A program made the translations under genes and the position numbers. From assembly GCA_003158705.1 (NCBI GenBank), contig PMKX01000086.1, positions 1-10,623 on the forward strand: a stretch of DNA of 10,623 nucleotides, given 5' to 3'. The stretch comes from Actinomycetota bacterium (GTDB lineage Bacteria; Actinomycetota; Thermoleophilia; UBA2241). A model generated the notes under the pieces. That model saw only the letters and a program-made list of their open reading frames with translations. It was not told the origin of the DNA and did not search any database. Below are positions 1-6,568 of this stretch, in pieces (the first letter of the stretch is position 1; every line of letters begins with the position of its first letter).

Positions 1-189
1 CATGGTGTAGGAGTCGATGGCCGAGCGCATCACGTGCAGGTCTTCCTTGAGTACCGCTTCCTGGGCCTGCCTGACGGCCGCCTTGTAGCGCGGGATCGCC
101 ACCATCATCAGGATGCCGATGATGGTCATCACGATCAGCAGCTCGATCAGCGTGAAGCCCCCTTGCTTCTTCTTCGTGAAACGGTTCAT
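1..189 (-). CDS. Type IV pilin / GspG-like pseudopilin, N-terminal 63 residues (cut by window edge)
   Basis: The reading frame starts at ATG (189-187) and stays open to base 1, giving 63 residues. After a short basic leader (MNRFTKKKQGG) comes the class III prepilin signature G11|FTLIE, with cleavage by prepilin peptidase predicted after G11 and the conserved Glu at mature position 5 (E16). A hydrophobic helix follows (about residues 12-32), ending in AIPRY. The segment at 36-62, with AVLKEDL and MRSAIDSY, resembles type II secretion major pseudopilin GspG more than a Gram-negative PilA, so this may be a pseudopilin or a GspG-like pilin. The protein would insert in the membrane, be N-methylated after cleavage and polymerise into a pilus or pseudopilus driven by PilB/PilC encoded upstream. 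AGAGGAG (207-201) is the likely ribosome binding site, 11 nt from the ATG, which is slightly long. The gene is preceded by a c-di-GMP riboswitch leader. The diagnostic C-terminal domain is outside the window. Confidence 0.92.
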   Translation of the reverse strand, partial: MNRFTKKKQGGFTLIELLIVMTIIGILMMVAIPRYKAAVRQAQEAVLKEDLHVMRSAIDSYTM

Positions 190-200
190 TTCTTTGCCAT

Positions 201-207
201 CTCCTCT
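201..207 (-). promoter_or_regulatory. Ribosome binding site of the pilin gene
   Basis: AGAGGAG on the minus strand ends 11 nt before the pilin ATG. An ATG (202-200) overlaps it and opens a four-codon frame (Met-Ala-Lys-Lys) whose TGA overlaps the pilin ATG as ATGA. That mini-frame has no ribosome binding site of its own at proper distance, so the purine run is best assigned to the pilin start. Its GAGAGG core is complementary to CCUCUC at 248-243, so it could be masked by RNA folding. Confidence 0.6.
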
Positions 208-239
208 CGTGTTGAACCCTTGCTGTACTCTTCTTCGGC

Positions 240-274
240 CAAGAGAGGCTTGGGCTTTAGCACTACCTCTCTTG
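240..274 (-). promoter_or_regulatory. Perfect 9-bp hairpin in the pilin mRNA leader (putative expression platform)
   Basis: On the minus strand CAAGAGAGG (274-266) and CCTCTCTTG (248-240) are perfect complements separated by a 17-nt loop. No U-tract follows the stem, so it is not a classical intrinsic terminator. The 3' arm (CCUCUC) can alternatively pair with GAGAGG in the pilin ribosome binding site at 208-203, which would allow a fold where the site is either free or masked. The position just after the riboswitch and anti-aptamer strand supports a regulatory role; the mechanism is inferred. Confidence 0.55.
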
Positions 275-277
275 CGC

Positions 278-287
278 GGCAAACCAC
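278..287 (-). promoter_or_regulatory. Anti-aptamer strand, perfect 10-nt complement of the riboswitch 5' arm
   Basis: GTGGTTTGCC on the minus strand (287-278) is the exact reverse complement of GGCAAACCAC (372-363), which forms the 5' side of aptamer helix P1, the joining strand and the start of P2. Pairing of the two would dismantle the ligand-binding fold, so this looks like the switching strand of the riboswitch. It lies 22 nt downstream of the aptamer 3' end and directly precedes the 9-bp hairpin at 274-240. Confidence 0.6.
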
Positions 288-308
288 GAAGTGTTCCGAA
301 CCTCCGCG

Positions 309-380
309 GCGGCAGCCCAGCCGGCTCCGCGAGCCCTGTGGCTTTGCGCCCCACCCTCGCGAGTGGTTTGCCTTTGACGC
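309..380 (-). ncRNA. Cyclic di-GMP-I (GEMM-I) riboswitch aptamer in the pilin gene leader
   Basis: Read on the minus strand, the segment shows the GEMM-I core in order. CAAAGGCAAACC ends at 365. P2 is a 6-bp stem (366-361 with 356-351, one G-U pair) capped by a GCGA (GNRA) tetraloop at 360-357. Then come GCGCAAAGCC (350-341), a short P3 hairpin (GGCTC, GCG loop, GAGCC) and GGCTGGGCTGCC closing P1 near 311. By alignment to the Vibrio Vc2 aptamer, G20 corresponds to G at 371, A47 to A at 344 and C92 to C at 312. The G at position 20 favours c-di-GMP over the cGAMP-selective variants, which carry A. P3 is shorter than usual and lacks an obvious canonical tetraloop receptor. Such riboswitches commonly precede pilin, chemotaxis and secretion genes; here the next gene downstream is the pilin/GspG gene at 189. 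Confidence 0.88.
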
Positions 381-590
381 CTTCACTACTACTCTGCCCA
401 ACCGCGCCTTCGCCAGACGCACGATCATTCGGCAGGACCCCGCCTCCGCTTTAGCCGTCAGCAGCCGCCAGGGCGGCGCACAGGCTCAGAAACGCAGCGG
501 CAAGCATGCGTATGTGCCTGTGGATCCCCTAACGCCGGGCCTTCCCCTGGTACATATGTCTATGCCGAGGTGGACGGTGCAGAAAGCGTG
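381..590. other. Non-coding stretch between the sigma factor gene and the riboswitch
   Basis: No convincing gene is present between the sigma factor stop codon and the aptamer. The stretch holds the possible promoter at 453-426, a GC-rich palindrome at 464-477 whose loop is too small to be a clear hairpin, and a palindromic ACATATGT near 553-560. No U-tract terminator was seen after the sigma gene, so read-through from the assembly operon into the riboswitch leader remains possible. Confidence 0.5.
426..453 (-). promoter_or_regulatory. Possible sigma-28/WhiG-class promoter for the riboswitch-pilin transcript
   Basis: On the minus strand TAAA (453-450) and GCCGAATG (433-426) are separated by 16 nt. 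This resembles the TAAA-N15/16-GCCGATAA pattern of FliA/WhiG-type sigma factors, with the first five -10 bases matching. Transcription would start near 420, about 40 nt before the aptamer. A group 3 sigma factor is encoded immediately upstream, which makes the match worth noting. However, that protein looks closer to SigB/SigF, whose sites are usually GTTT-N15-GGGTA, so the assignment is tentative. Confidence 0.35.
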
Positions 591-1334
591 CTAGAAGACC
601 TTGCGACCCATGAGCTGCCTAAGACGCGTGAGCGCCTTGATGGACTCGCGCGAGACCTTCTTCTGCGTGAGGCCGAGCTCGGTGGCCACCTCGTGCTGAG
701 TCAGGTCCTTGAAGAACAGCAGGTAGATGAGACGGCGCTGGAACTTGGTGAGTTTGTCGAGGGCGTTGTAGAGGGTGATGCGGTCCTCGACCGGCAGCAC
801 GAAGGACTCGGAGCGCAACGCGTGTACCTGAGACCGGTCCGCCGCCGCCGAGGCCAGCTCCTCACTCGTAAAGGGCTCATTCTGACTATGCAGGTCGATA
901 CGCGAGTAGAGGTTGGTCACCTCGAGGATGCCCTCCTCGTTGATGTTGAGAGTCTCGGCAAGCTCGTGCAGGGTGGGCGGACGGTCGAGCTTGTGTGTGA
1001 GCTCGTTGGAGACCTCGAAGATGCGCGCGTACACGCGCTTGACCCAGCGGGGCTGGCGCATGAGCAGCGTGTCACGCAGATGGTGGCGCAGCTCTCCGTC
1101 CACGATGGCCGTGGCATAGGTGGAGAAGCGCACACCCTTCGCTGGGTCAAAGCGCTGCGCCGCTTTGATGAGCCCGAGGTTGGCCACCTGAAGCAGATCC
1201 TCGTAGGTCTCTTGCGCGTAGCTGAAGCGCTTCAGCGTGTGATGCAGAAGACCCTGGTTAGCGCGTACCACCTGCTCGAGGGCGGCTGGTGAACCGGTCT
1301 TGTGGTACGCCGCCAGAAGCTGCTCGTTGGTCAC
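591..1334 (-). CDS. RNA polymerase group 3 sigma factor (SigB/SigF/WhiG-like) in the pilus operon
   Basis: This 247-residue sigma-70 family protein lacks region 1.1 and has regions 2, 3 and 4. Region 2 spans about 18-92, with EDLLQVANLGLIKA (2.2, core binding) and the 2.3/2.4 segment at 61-88 that includes GVRFSTYA and GELRHHLRD. Region 3 is about 93-150. Region 4 is about 183-245, with the helix-turn-helix LTQHEVATELGLTQKKVSRE (211-230). The 2.4 part, reading I-x-GE-x-R-x-x-LRD followed by Q/P-R-x-V-K, is typical of SigB/SigF-like stress and sporulation factors; FliA/WhiG is the alternative. The start is GTG at 1334, 15 nt after the pilC stop. No strong Shine-Dalgarno is seen, so translation may be coupled to pilC. 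The gene end is followed by the riboswitch-pilin leader, so a natural inference is that it directs transcription of pilin or other surface genes. No anti-sigma gene is visible in the window. Confidence 0.9.
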   Translation of the reverse strand: MTNEQLLAAYHKTGSPAALEQVVRANQGLLHHTLKRFSYAQETYEDLLQVANLGLIKAAQRFDPAKGVRFSTYATAIVDGELRHHLRDTLLMRQPRWVKRVYARIFEVSNELTHKLDRPPTLHELAETLNINEEGILEVTNLYSRIDLHSQNEPFTSEELASAAADRSQVHALRSESFVLPVEDRITLYNALDKLTKFQRRLIYLLFFKDLTQHEVATELGLTQKKVSRESIKALTRLRQLMGRKVF

Positions 1335-1349
1335 CGCGAGGCCAGCAGG

Positions 1350-2567
1350 TCACGACTTGACGATGTTCATCATGTTGAAGATCGGCAGGTACATCGAGAT
1401 GACCACGAGGCCCACGATGCCACCCACGCCTACCATCATGACGGGTTCGATGATCGAGGTGAGGGCCTTGATGCTGGCATTCACCTCGTCCTCGTAGAAA
1501 TCGGCGATCTTGTGCAGCATCGTGTCGAGCGAACCCGTCTCTTCGCCCACGGAGATCATCTGCGTGACCATCGCCGGGAAGACGCGGATGCTCTCGAGAG
1601 GCCGCGTGATCGACTGCCCCTCCTTGATGCTCTGCTGTACGTTGACCATGGCCTTCTCGATGACCGTGTTGCCGGCGGCCTGGCCGGTTATGTCGATGGC
1701 CTGCAGGATAGGCACACCGGAGGTGACCAGGGTGCCGAGGGTGCGCGAGAAGCGAGCCACGGCAAGCTTGGCCACGATGTCCCCGAACACGGGCATGGAC
1801 AGCTTGGTCCTGTCCCACGCTTCCGTGCCTCGAGACGTGTGCTTGAGACGGCGCAGTCCCCAGATGAGCAACACGATGGCGGGGATGGCTATGAACCAGT
1901 AGCTGCGCAAGCCGCCGGACACGCCCATCATGATGCGCGTGAGCAGCGGGAGCTTGGCGTTGCCGAGGTCCTTGTACATCTTGGCGAAGATAGGGATGAG
2001 GATCATGACCATGCCGACGAGCACCAGGATCGCGAAGCTGGCGATCATGATCGGGTACACCATCGCCGACTTCACGGCCCGCTTGATGCTGTCGTCCCTC
2101 TCGAGCTGGTTGGCCAGCCGGTTGAGCACGTCGTCGAGGATACCGCCGATCTCCCCGGCGCGGACCATGCTCACGTAGAGGCGGCTGAAGACTCTGGGGT
2201 GCTTCTCCAGAGCGTCCGACAGACTGATGCCGGCCTCGACGTCCTCCTTCAGCTGGGCGATGACTTTGCCAAGCTTCTTGTTGGGGGTCTGCTCCTCGAG
2301 CACGTACAGGCAGCGCAGCATCGAGAGCCCCGAGTTCACCATGGTGGCGAACTGGCGCGAGAAGACAGTGAGGTCCCTGGCCTTGATGGTCTGGAACGGC
2401 TCCAGGATGTCGATCTGGCCCAGTCCCCGCTTGACCTCGTCGAGGTCGAGAACGGTCAGACCACGGCTGCGCAGCGCAGCGGCGGCCACCACCTTGCTGT
2501 CACCATCGACCTGGCCGGTCGCCGGTGTGCCTTTCGCATCCATTACTTTGTAGGCGAACGTAGCCAT
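1350..2567 (-). CDS. pilC: Type IV pilus assembly platform protein PilC (GspF family)
   Basis: This 405-residue polytopic inner-membrane protein acts as the platform on which PilB and PilT work to insert or withdraw pilin subunits. It contains two T2SSF repeats, about residues 63-186 and 269-391. Each carries the family signature near its end: GEIGGILDDVL (138-148) and GEETGSLDTML (341-351). Membrane segments are predicted near 172-195, 221-239 and 371-395, the last with the hallmark EPVMMVGVGGIVG region ending in YLPIF. The length is normal for the family. ATG 2567 was chosen over an upstream in-frame start at 2618 because it follows GGAGG (2576-2572, spacing 4 nt), gives the usual N-terminus (MATFAYKVMDAKG), and the longer version would run through a stem-loop. 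The gene follows pilT after a 103-bp gap and precedes the sigma factor gene by 15 bp. Confidence 0.95.
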   Translation of the reverse strand: MATFAYKVMDAKGTPATGQVDGDSKVVAAAALRSRGLTVLDLDEVKRGLGQIDILEPFQTIKARDLTVFSRQFATMVNSGLSMLRCLYVLEEQTPNKKLGKVIAQLKEDVEAGISLSDALEKHPRVFSRLYVSMVRAGEIGGILDDVLNRLANQLERDDSIKRAVKSAMVYPIMIASFAILVLVGMVMILIPIFAKMYKDLGNAKLPLLTRIMMGVSGGLRSYWFIAIPAIVLLIWGLRRLKHTSRGTEAWDRTKLSMPVFGDIVAKLAVARFSRTLGTLVTSGVPILQAIDITGQAAGNTVIEKAMVNVQQSIKEGQSITRPLESIRVFPAMVTQMISVGEETGSLDTMLHKIADFYEDEVNASIKALTSIIEPVMMVGVGGIVGLVVISMYLPIFNMMNIVKS

Positions 2568-2571
2568 GGAA

Positions 2572-2576
2572 CCTCC
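2572..2576 (-). promoter_or_regulatory. Ribosome binding site of pilC
   Basis: GGAGG on the minus strand sits 4 nt before ATG 2567, slightly close but a strong match. It fixes the pilC start downstream of the stem-loop at 2587-2617; the hairpin base ends only 10 nt before it, so folding could influence ribosome access. Confidence 0.7.
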
Positions 2577-2586
2577 GGACCTTGCT

Positions 2587-2617
2587 TGGCTCAGGCGCGC
2601 TAGGAGCGCCTGAGCCA
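2587..2617 (-). promoter_or_regulatory. 12-bp perfect stem-loop in the pilT-pilC gap
   Basis: TGGCTCAGGCGC (2617-2606 on the minus strand) pairs perfectly with GCGCCTGAGCCA (2598-2587), leaving a 7-nt loop. No U-run follows, so it is not a standard intrinsic terminator. It may be a U-less terminator or attenuator, an mRNA-stabilising 3' end for the pilB-pilT segment, or a processing site setting PilC and sigma factor levels apart from those of the motor ATPases. Which of these applies cannot be decided from sequence alone. Confidence 0.6.
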
Positions 2618-2670
2618 CTCTCCTGTGGGACTCTTCTTGAACGCGGTATTCATGCCGGCCGCCACGCCAC

Positions 2671-3750
<1,080 letters not shown>

Positions 3751-3755
3751 AGTCA

Positions 3756-3762
3756 CTTCCTC
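3756..3762 (-). promoter_or_regulatory. Ribosome binding site of pilT
   Basis: GAGGAAG on the minus strand lies 5 nt before ATG 3750. It decides the start: the longer GTG start at 3771 would translate through this site and add seven residues not typical of PilT. Confidence 0.75.
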
Positions 3763-3780
3763 GCTACACACTCGGCTTGG

Positions 3781-5685
3781 CTAGACGATGACCCGCGCGA
3801 TCTCCTCCATCGAGGTCATGCCTTGCAGGACTTTTTCCAGACCATCCTCACGCAACGTCCTCATGCCCTCGGCAGTGGCCACACGCGAGACTTCGTCGGC
3901 ACTCTTGCGCTCGACGATGAGTCTGCGGATCGCTTCGCTGACCACCATCACCTCGTAGATCCCGAGACGCCCCTTGTAGCCGGTGTTGTTGCAGCGTGAG
4001 CAGCCGCGGGCGCGGTAGAGGGTGACGTCGCCGGAAAGTTCTTTCGACGGGAAGCCATTGAGGCGCAGCACCTCGTGCGTGGGCTTGAAGGGCTCGCGGC
4101 ACTCGTGACACAGCCGACGAGCCAGCCTCTGGGCGAGCACGCAATCGACCGCCGACGAGGTGAGGAACGGCTCGACGCCCATCTCGGTAAGGCGCGACAG
4201 GGCGCCAGGAGCGTCGTTGGTGTGCATGCTGCTCAGCACGAGGTGGCCGGTGAGCGCGGACTCGATCGCGATCTGCGCCGTCTCGCGGTCGCGGATCTCG
4301 CCGATCATGATGATGTCGGGGTCACAGCGCAGGATGGTGCGTAGTCCGGAGGCGAATGTGAGCCCGGCCTTGTTGTTCACCTGTACCTGATTGACGCCGG
4401 CCAGACGGTACTCGACCGGGTCCTCGACTGTGATCACGTTCTTCTCGGGCGAGTTGAGCAAGCTGAGCACTGCGTAGAGCGTCGTGGACTTGCCGGAGCC
4501 GGTCGGGCCCGTGGCCAGAATTGTGCCGTACGGCTTGGTGAACGACCGCTGGAAGCGCTTCAGCGCTTGCTCGGAGAAGCCGAGCTCCAACAGATCGAGC
4601 ACTACGGTGGACTTGTCGAGCAGCCGCATGGCGATCTTCTCTCCGTACACCGTGGGCAGCGTGGCCACACGCACATCGACCGGTTTGCCGCCCACGACCA
4701 GACCGAGCCGGCCGTCCTGCGGCACACGGCGCTCGGCTATGTCGAGGCTCGACATGATCTTGAGCCGCGAGAGGATGCCCGACTGCATGCGGTGCGGCAC
4801 CGACATGATCTCGTGCAGCACACCGTCGATACGGAAGCGCACCAGGAGCTCCTTGGCCTGCGGCTCGAAGTGAATGTCGCTGGCGCCGTCCTCGACGGCC
4901 TGCGCCAGCACCGAGTTGACGAGCTTGATGACCGGCGCCTCGTTGACCGTCTCACGTATGTCCGAGTCCTCTTCGGGTTCTGGCCCAGAGGTGTGGGCGA
5001 ACTCACGGCCGACCGACTCCTCGCGGTTGAGACGAGCGATGGTGCCGAACACGTCTTTGGCGCTGGCTATGGCGGGCTGTATGTCGTAGCCCGTCATGAT
5101 GCGCAGATCGTCGATGGCAAAGACGTTGCTCGGGTCGACCATGGCCACCAGCAGGACCTGGTCGTCGAGGAACTTGACCGGGACGGCGCCGTAGCGGCGA
5201 GCCAGCCTGTCGGGGATCACGTCGGCGACATCGGTGTCGACCGGAGTGGCGGTAAGGTCGATGAACGGCACGCCCAAGTTGCGGCCAAGCGCCTTTATCA
5301 GGTCGAGCTCGTCGATGAACCCCAGGTCGAGAAGAGCCTCACCGAGCCGCTTGCCGGTCTCCTTCTGGGTGGCCGCTGCCTGCTCTATCTGCTCGTCGCT
5401 GACGACCTTCATCTCGCGCAGGATGTCGCCGAGACGCAGCTTGGAGCGCCGTCCGGGCCGGAACGAGTCCTCGACGGAGAAGCCGCTCTGGGGATCCGGC
5501 ACGACGACGGCGGGCTCAGCCTCGTCGCTCGCCAGGCTGACGATCACCATGTTCTCGGCAGGCTCCAACTCGTCCCTTTCTGGCCCCGGCTTGACTCTCG
5601 TCGCGCTCTCGTCGCTCGCGGCAGTGCCGACGGTCTCGTCGCCCGTCAGCCGCGAATCAACGTCCTCTGTGTCCTGTGACTGCAC
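3781..5685 (-). CDS. pilB: Type IV pilus extension ATPase PilB (GspE family) with MshEN-type N-domain
   Basis: This 634-residue cytoplasmic ATPase powers pilin polymerisation. It is longer than usual PilB (about 560-580) because of an acidic, low-complexity N-terminus (1-80). Residues 83-220 are an MshEN/T2SSE_N domain with two RLG-type motifs (R84-L-G and R113-L-G). This fold binds c-di-GMP in MshE, but the first copy has K93 where Gly is usual and the second has N136 where Gln is usual. The core carries Walker A GPTGSGKST (393-401), Asp box ITVEDPVEY, Walker B DPDIIMIGEIRD (455-466), His box LTGHLVLSSMHTNDA and a zinc tetracysteine (C526, C529, C562, C565) typical of PilB/GspE. The start is GTG 5685: GGAAG stands 9 nt upstream and an in-frame TGA at 5692-5694 excludes a longer protein. 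It overlaps the aroE 3' end by 29 bp, implying co-transcription. Confidence 0.95.
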   Translation of the reverse strand: MQSQDTEDVDSRLTGDETVGTAASDESATRVKPGPERDELEPAENMVIVSLASDEAEPAVVVPDPQSGFSVEDSFRPGRRSKLRLGDILREMKVVSDEQIEQAAATQKETGKRLGEALLDLGFIDELDLIKALGRNLGVPFIDLTATPVDTDVADVIPDRLARRYGAVPVKFLDDQVLLVAMVDPSNVFAIDDLRIMTGYDIQPAIASAKDVFGTIARLNREESVGREFAHTSGPEPEEDSDIRETVNEAPVIKLVNSVLAQAVEDGASDIHFEPQAKELLVRFRIDGVLHEIMSVPHRMQSGILSRLKIMSSLDIAERRVPQDGRLGLVVGGKPVDVRVATLPTVYGEKIAMRLLDKSTVVLDLLELGFSEQALKRFQRSFTKPYGTILATGPTGSGKSTTLYAVLSLLNSPEKNVITVEDPVEYRLAGVNQVQVNNKAGLTFASGLRTILRCDPDIIMIGEIRDRETAQIAIESALTGHLVLSSMHTNDAPGALSRLTEMGVEPFLTSSAVDCVLAQRLARRLCHECREPFKPTHEVLRLNGFPSKELSGDVTLYRARGCSRCNNTGYKGRLGIYEVMVVSEAIRRLIVERKSADEVSRVATAEGMRTLREDGLEKVLQGMTSMEEIARVIV

Positions 5686-6514
5686 TGCGCATCACTTCCA
5701 CTGGCGCACTCTGGCCGGTCCACAGCTCGAAGGAGGCCGCCGCCTGCCAGATCAGCATCGACAGTCCGTCCACCGTGAGAGCCTCACGGGCTCGAGCCTG
5801 GGCGACCAGCTGCGTCGGCTGTTTGGCATACACCACATCGCAGACGACGTGGTCGCTGCCTACATTATCGGCCAGCACTGCGGGGACTTTACCGACCGAC
5901 GCCATACCCAGAGCGCTGGCGTTGACGATCACGTCGGCTGCGCGCACCGTCTCCGCAGACAGAGCCGCCAGCGCCAAGGTCTCGCCCGGCGCACTGCCGG
6001 GCACTTGAGCGATGACCTGCACGATGCGCTCTGCGGCCGCCGGCGTACGGTCGGTGACGGTGACCAGCGCCCCCTCCCGCGCCAGGACCAACGCCGCGGC
6101 ACGTGCCATGCCGCCCGCACCGAGGAGCAGGACCGCCTGCCCGGCAAGGGATCCGGGGTAGACGTCGTGCAGGGCGCGGGCAAAGCCTTGCACGTCGGTG
6201 TTGTAGCCCTCGAGGCGCCCGTCACGGACCACGATGGTGTTGACCGCGCCCGCCAGACGCGCCTCGCCATCTACCTCGGCGAGCAGAGGTACGACGGCGG
6301 TCTTGTGCGGGATGGTCACGTTGGCGCCCACGAAGCCGAGCGCTTGCAGCCCGGCGACCGCCGTGCTCACAGCGCCCGGCGGCACGGGAAGGGGGACATA
6401 GGCCATGTCGAGGCCATAGGCTGCAAAGGCAGCATTGTGCAAAGCCGGCGACAGCGAGTGCTCGACCGGCCAGCCGATGATCCCCACCAGCCTCGTAGTG
6501 CCGCTGATGGCCAG
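5657..6514 (-). CDS. aroE: Shikimate dehydrogenase (NADP+) AroE, probable CTG start
   Basis: AroE reduces 3-dehydroshikimate to shikimate in the chorismate pathway. From the proposed CTG start the protein has 285 residues, the usual AroE length. Visible motifs are WPVEHSLSPALHNAAF (substrate serines), GANVTIPHKT with the catalytic Lys, GYNTDVQGF with the catalytic Asp, the dinucleotide loop GAGGMARAA, TDRT for the NADP phosphate, NASALGM, DVVYAKQPT and a C-terminal QAAASFELWTG. The only in-frame ATG or GTG upstream is ATG 6598, which would add 28 atypical residues and has no ribosome binding site. CTG 6514 instead follows AGGAAAGGGG at good spacing and begins just before the conserved sheet (RLVGIIG). 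The gene is separated from mltG by 120 bp, or 204 bp if CTG is used, and overlaps pilB by 29 bp. Family assignment is firm; the start is tentative. Confidence 0.93.
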   Translation of the reverse strand: MAISGTTRLVGIIGWPVEHSLSPALHNAAFAAYGLDMAYVPLPVPPGAVSTAVAGLQALGFVGANVTIPHKTAVVPLLAEVDGEARLAGAVNTIVVRDGRLEGYNTDVQGFARALHDVYPGSLAGQAVLLLGAGGMARAAALVLAREGALVTVTDRTPAAAERIVQVIAQVPGSAPGETLALAALSAETVRAADVIVNASALGMASVGKVPAVLADNVGSDHVVCDVVYAKQPTQLVAQARAREALTVDGLSMLIWQAAASFELWTGQSAPVEVMRSAVTGHRGR

Positions 6515-6520
6515 GGCACA

Positions 6521-6530
6521 CCCCTTTCCT
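6521..6530 (-). promoter_or_regulatory. Ribosome binding site supporting the CTG start of aroE
   Basis: AGGAAAGGGG on the minus strand ends 6 nt before CTG 6514. No ATG, GTG or TTG in the aroE frame lies at a fitting distance, so this purine run is the main argument for CTG initiation. A GTG inside GGGGTGTG is out of frame. Confidence 0.5.
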
Positions 6531-6562
6531 GATCTACCGGGCCATGAGGCGCCCGGCCTCGC

Positions 6563-6568
6563 ACTATA
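6563..6568 (-). promoter_or_regulatory. Possible -10 element upstream of aroE
   Basis: TATAGT (minus strand) differs from TATAAT at one base and lies in the mltG-aroE gap. A start near 6556 would give a leader of about 40 nt before CTG 6514 and would place the upstream ATG 6598 outside the transcript. No good -35 hexamer was seen 16-18 nt upstream, so support is weak. Confidence 0.28.

Noticed and set aside
240..274. Hairpin as an intrinsic terminator for the pilin leader
   Set aside because: The stem is perfect but is followed by a purine-rich stretch, not a U-tract; kept only as a possible expression-platform element.
186..428. 80-residue minus-strand open frame starting at 428 and ending by overlap with the pilin ATG
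   Set aside because: It runs through the riboswitch aptamer and hairpins, has no ribosome binding site at its start and resembles no protein family; the conserved RNA explains the sequence better.
464..477. GCCGCC/GGCGGC palindrome as terminator of the sigma gene
   Set aside because: The loop would be only 2-4 nt, the stem is short, no T-run follows, and it lies more than 110 bp after the stop codon.
451..507. 18-codon minus-strand frame coding a hydrophobic, signal-peptide-like peptide rich in Ala and Leu
   Set aside because: No ribosome binding site near the ATG, no continuation, and Ala/Leu-rich short frames are expected by chance in GC-rich DNA.
1302..2603. 433-residue plus-strand open frame opposite pilC
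   Set aside because: Antisense shadow of pilC: it lies opposite a complete well-conserved gene and its translation is rich in His, Asp and Arg with no recognisable domain.
2568..2618. 17-residue N-terminal extension of PilC
   Set aside because: It would be encoded through the perfect 12-bp stem-loop and the GGAGG site; the shorter start gives the family-typical N-terminus.
5234..6532. 432-residue plus-strand open frame
   Set aside because: It crosses the pilB-aroE junction antisense to two intact conserved genes; low-complexity translation typical of GC-rich shadow frames.
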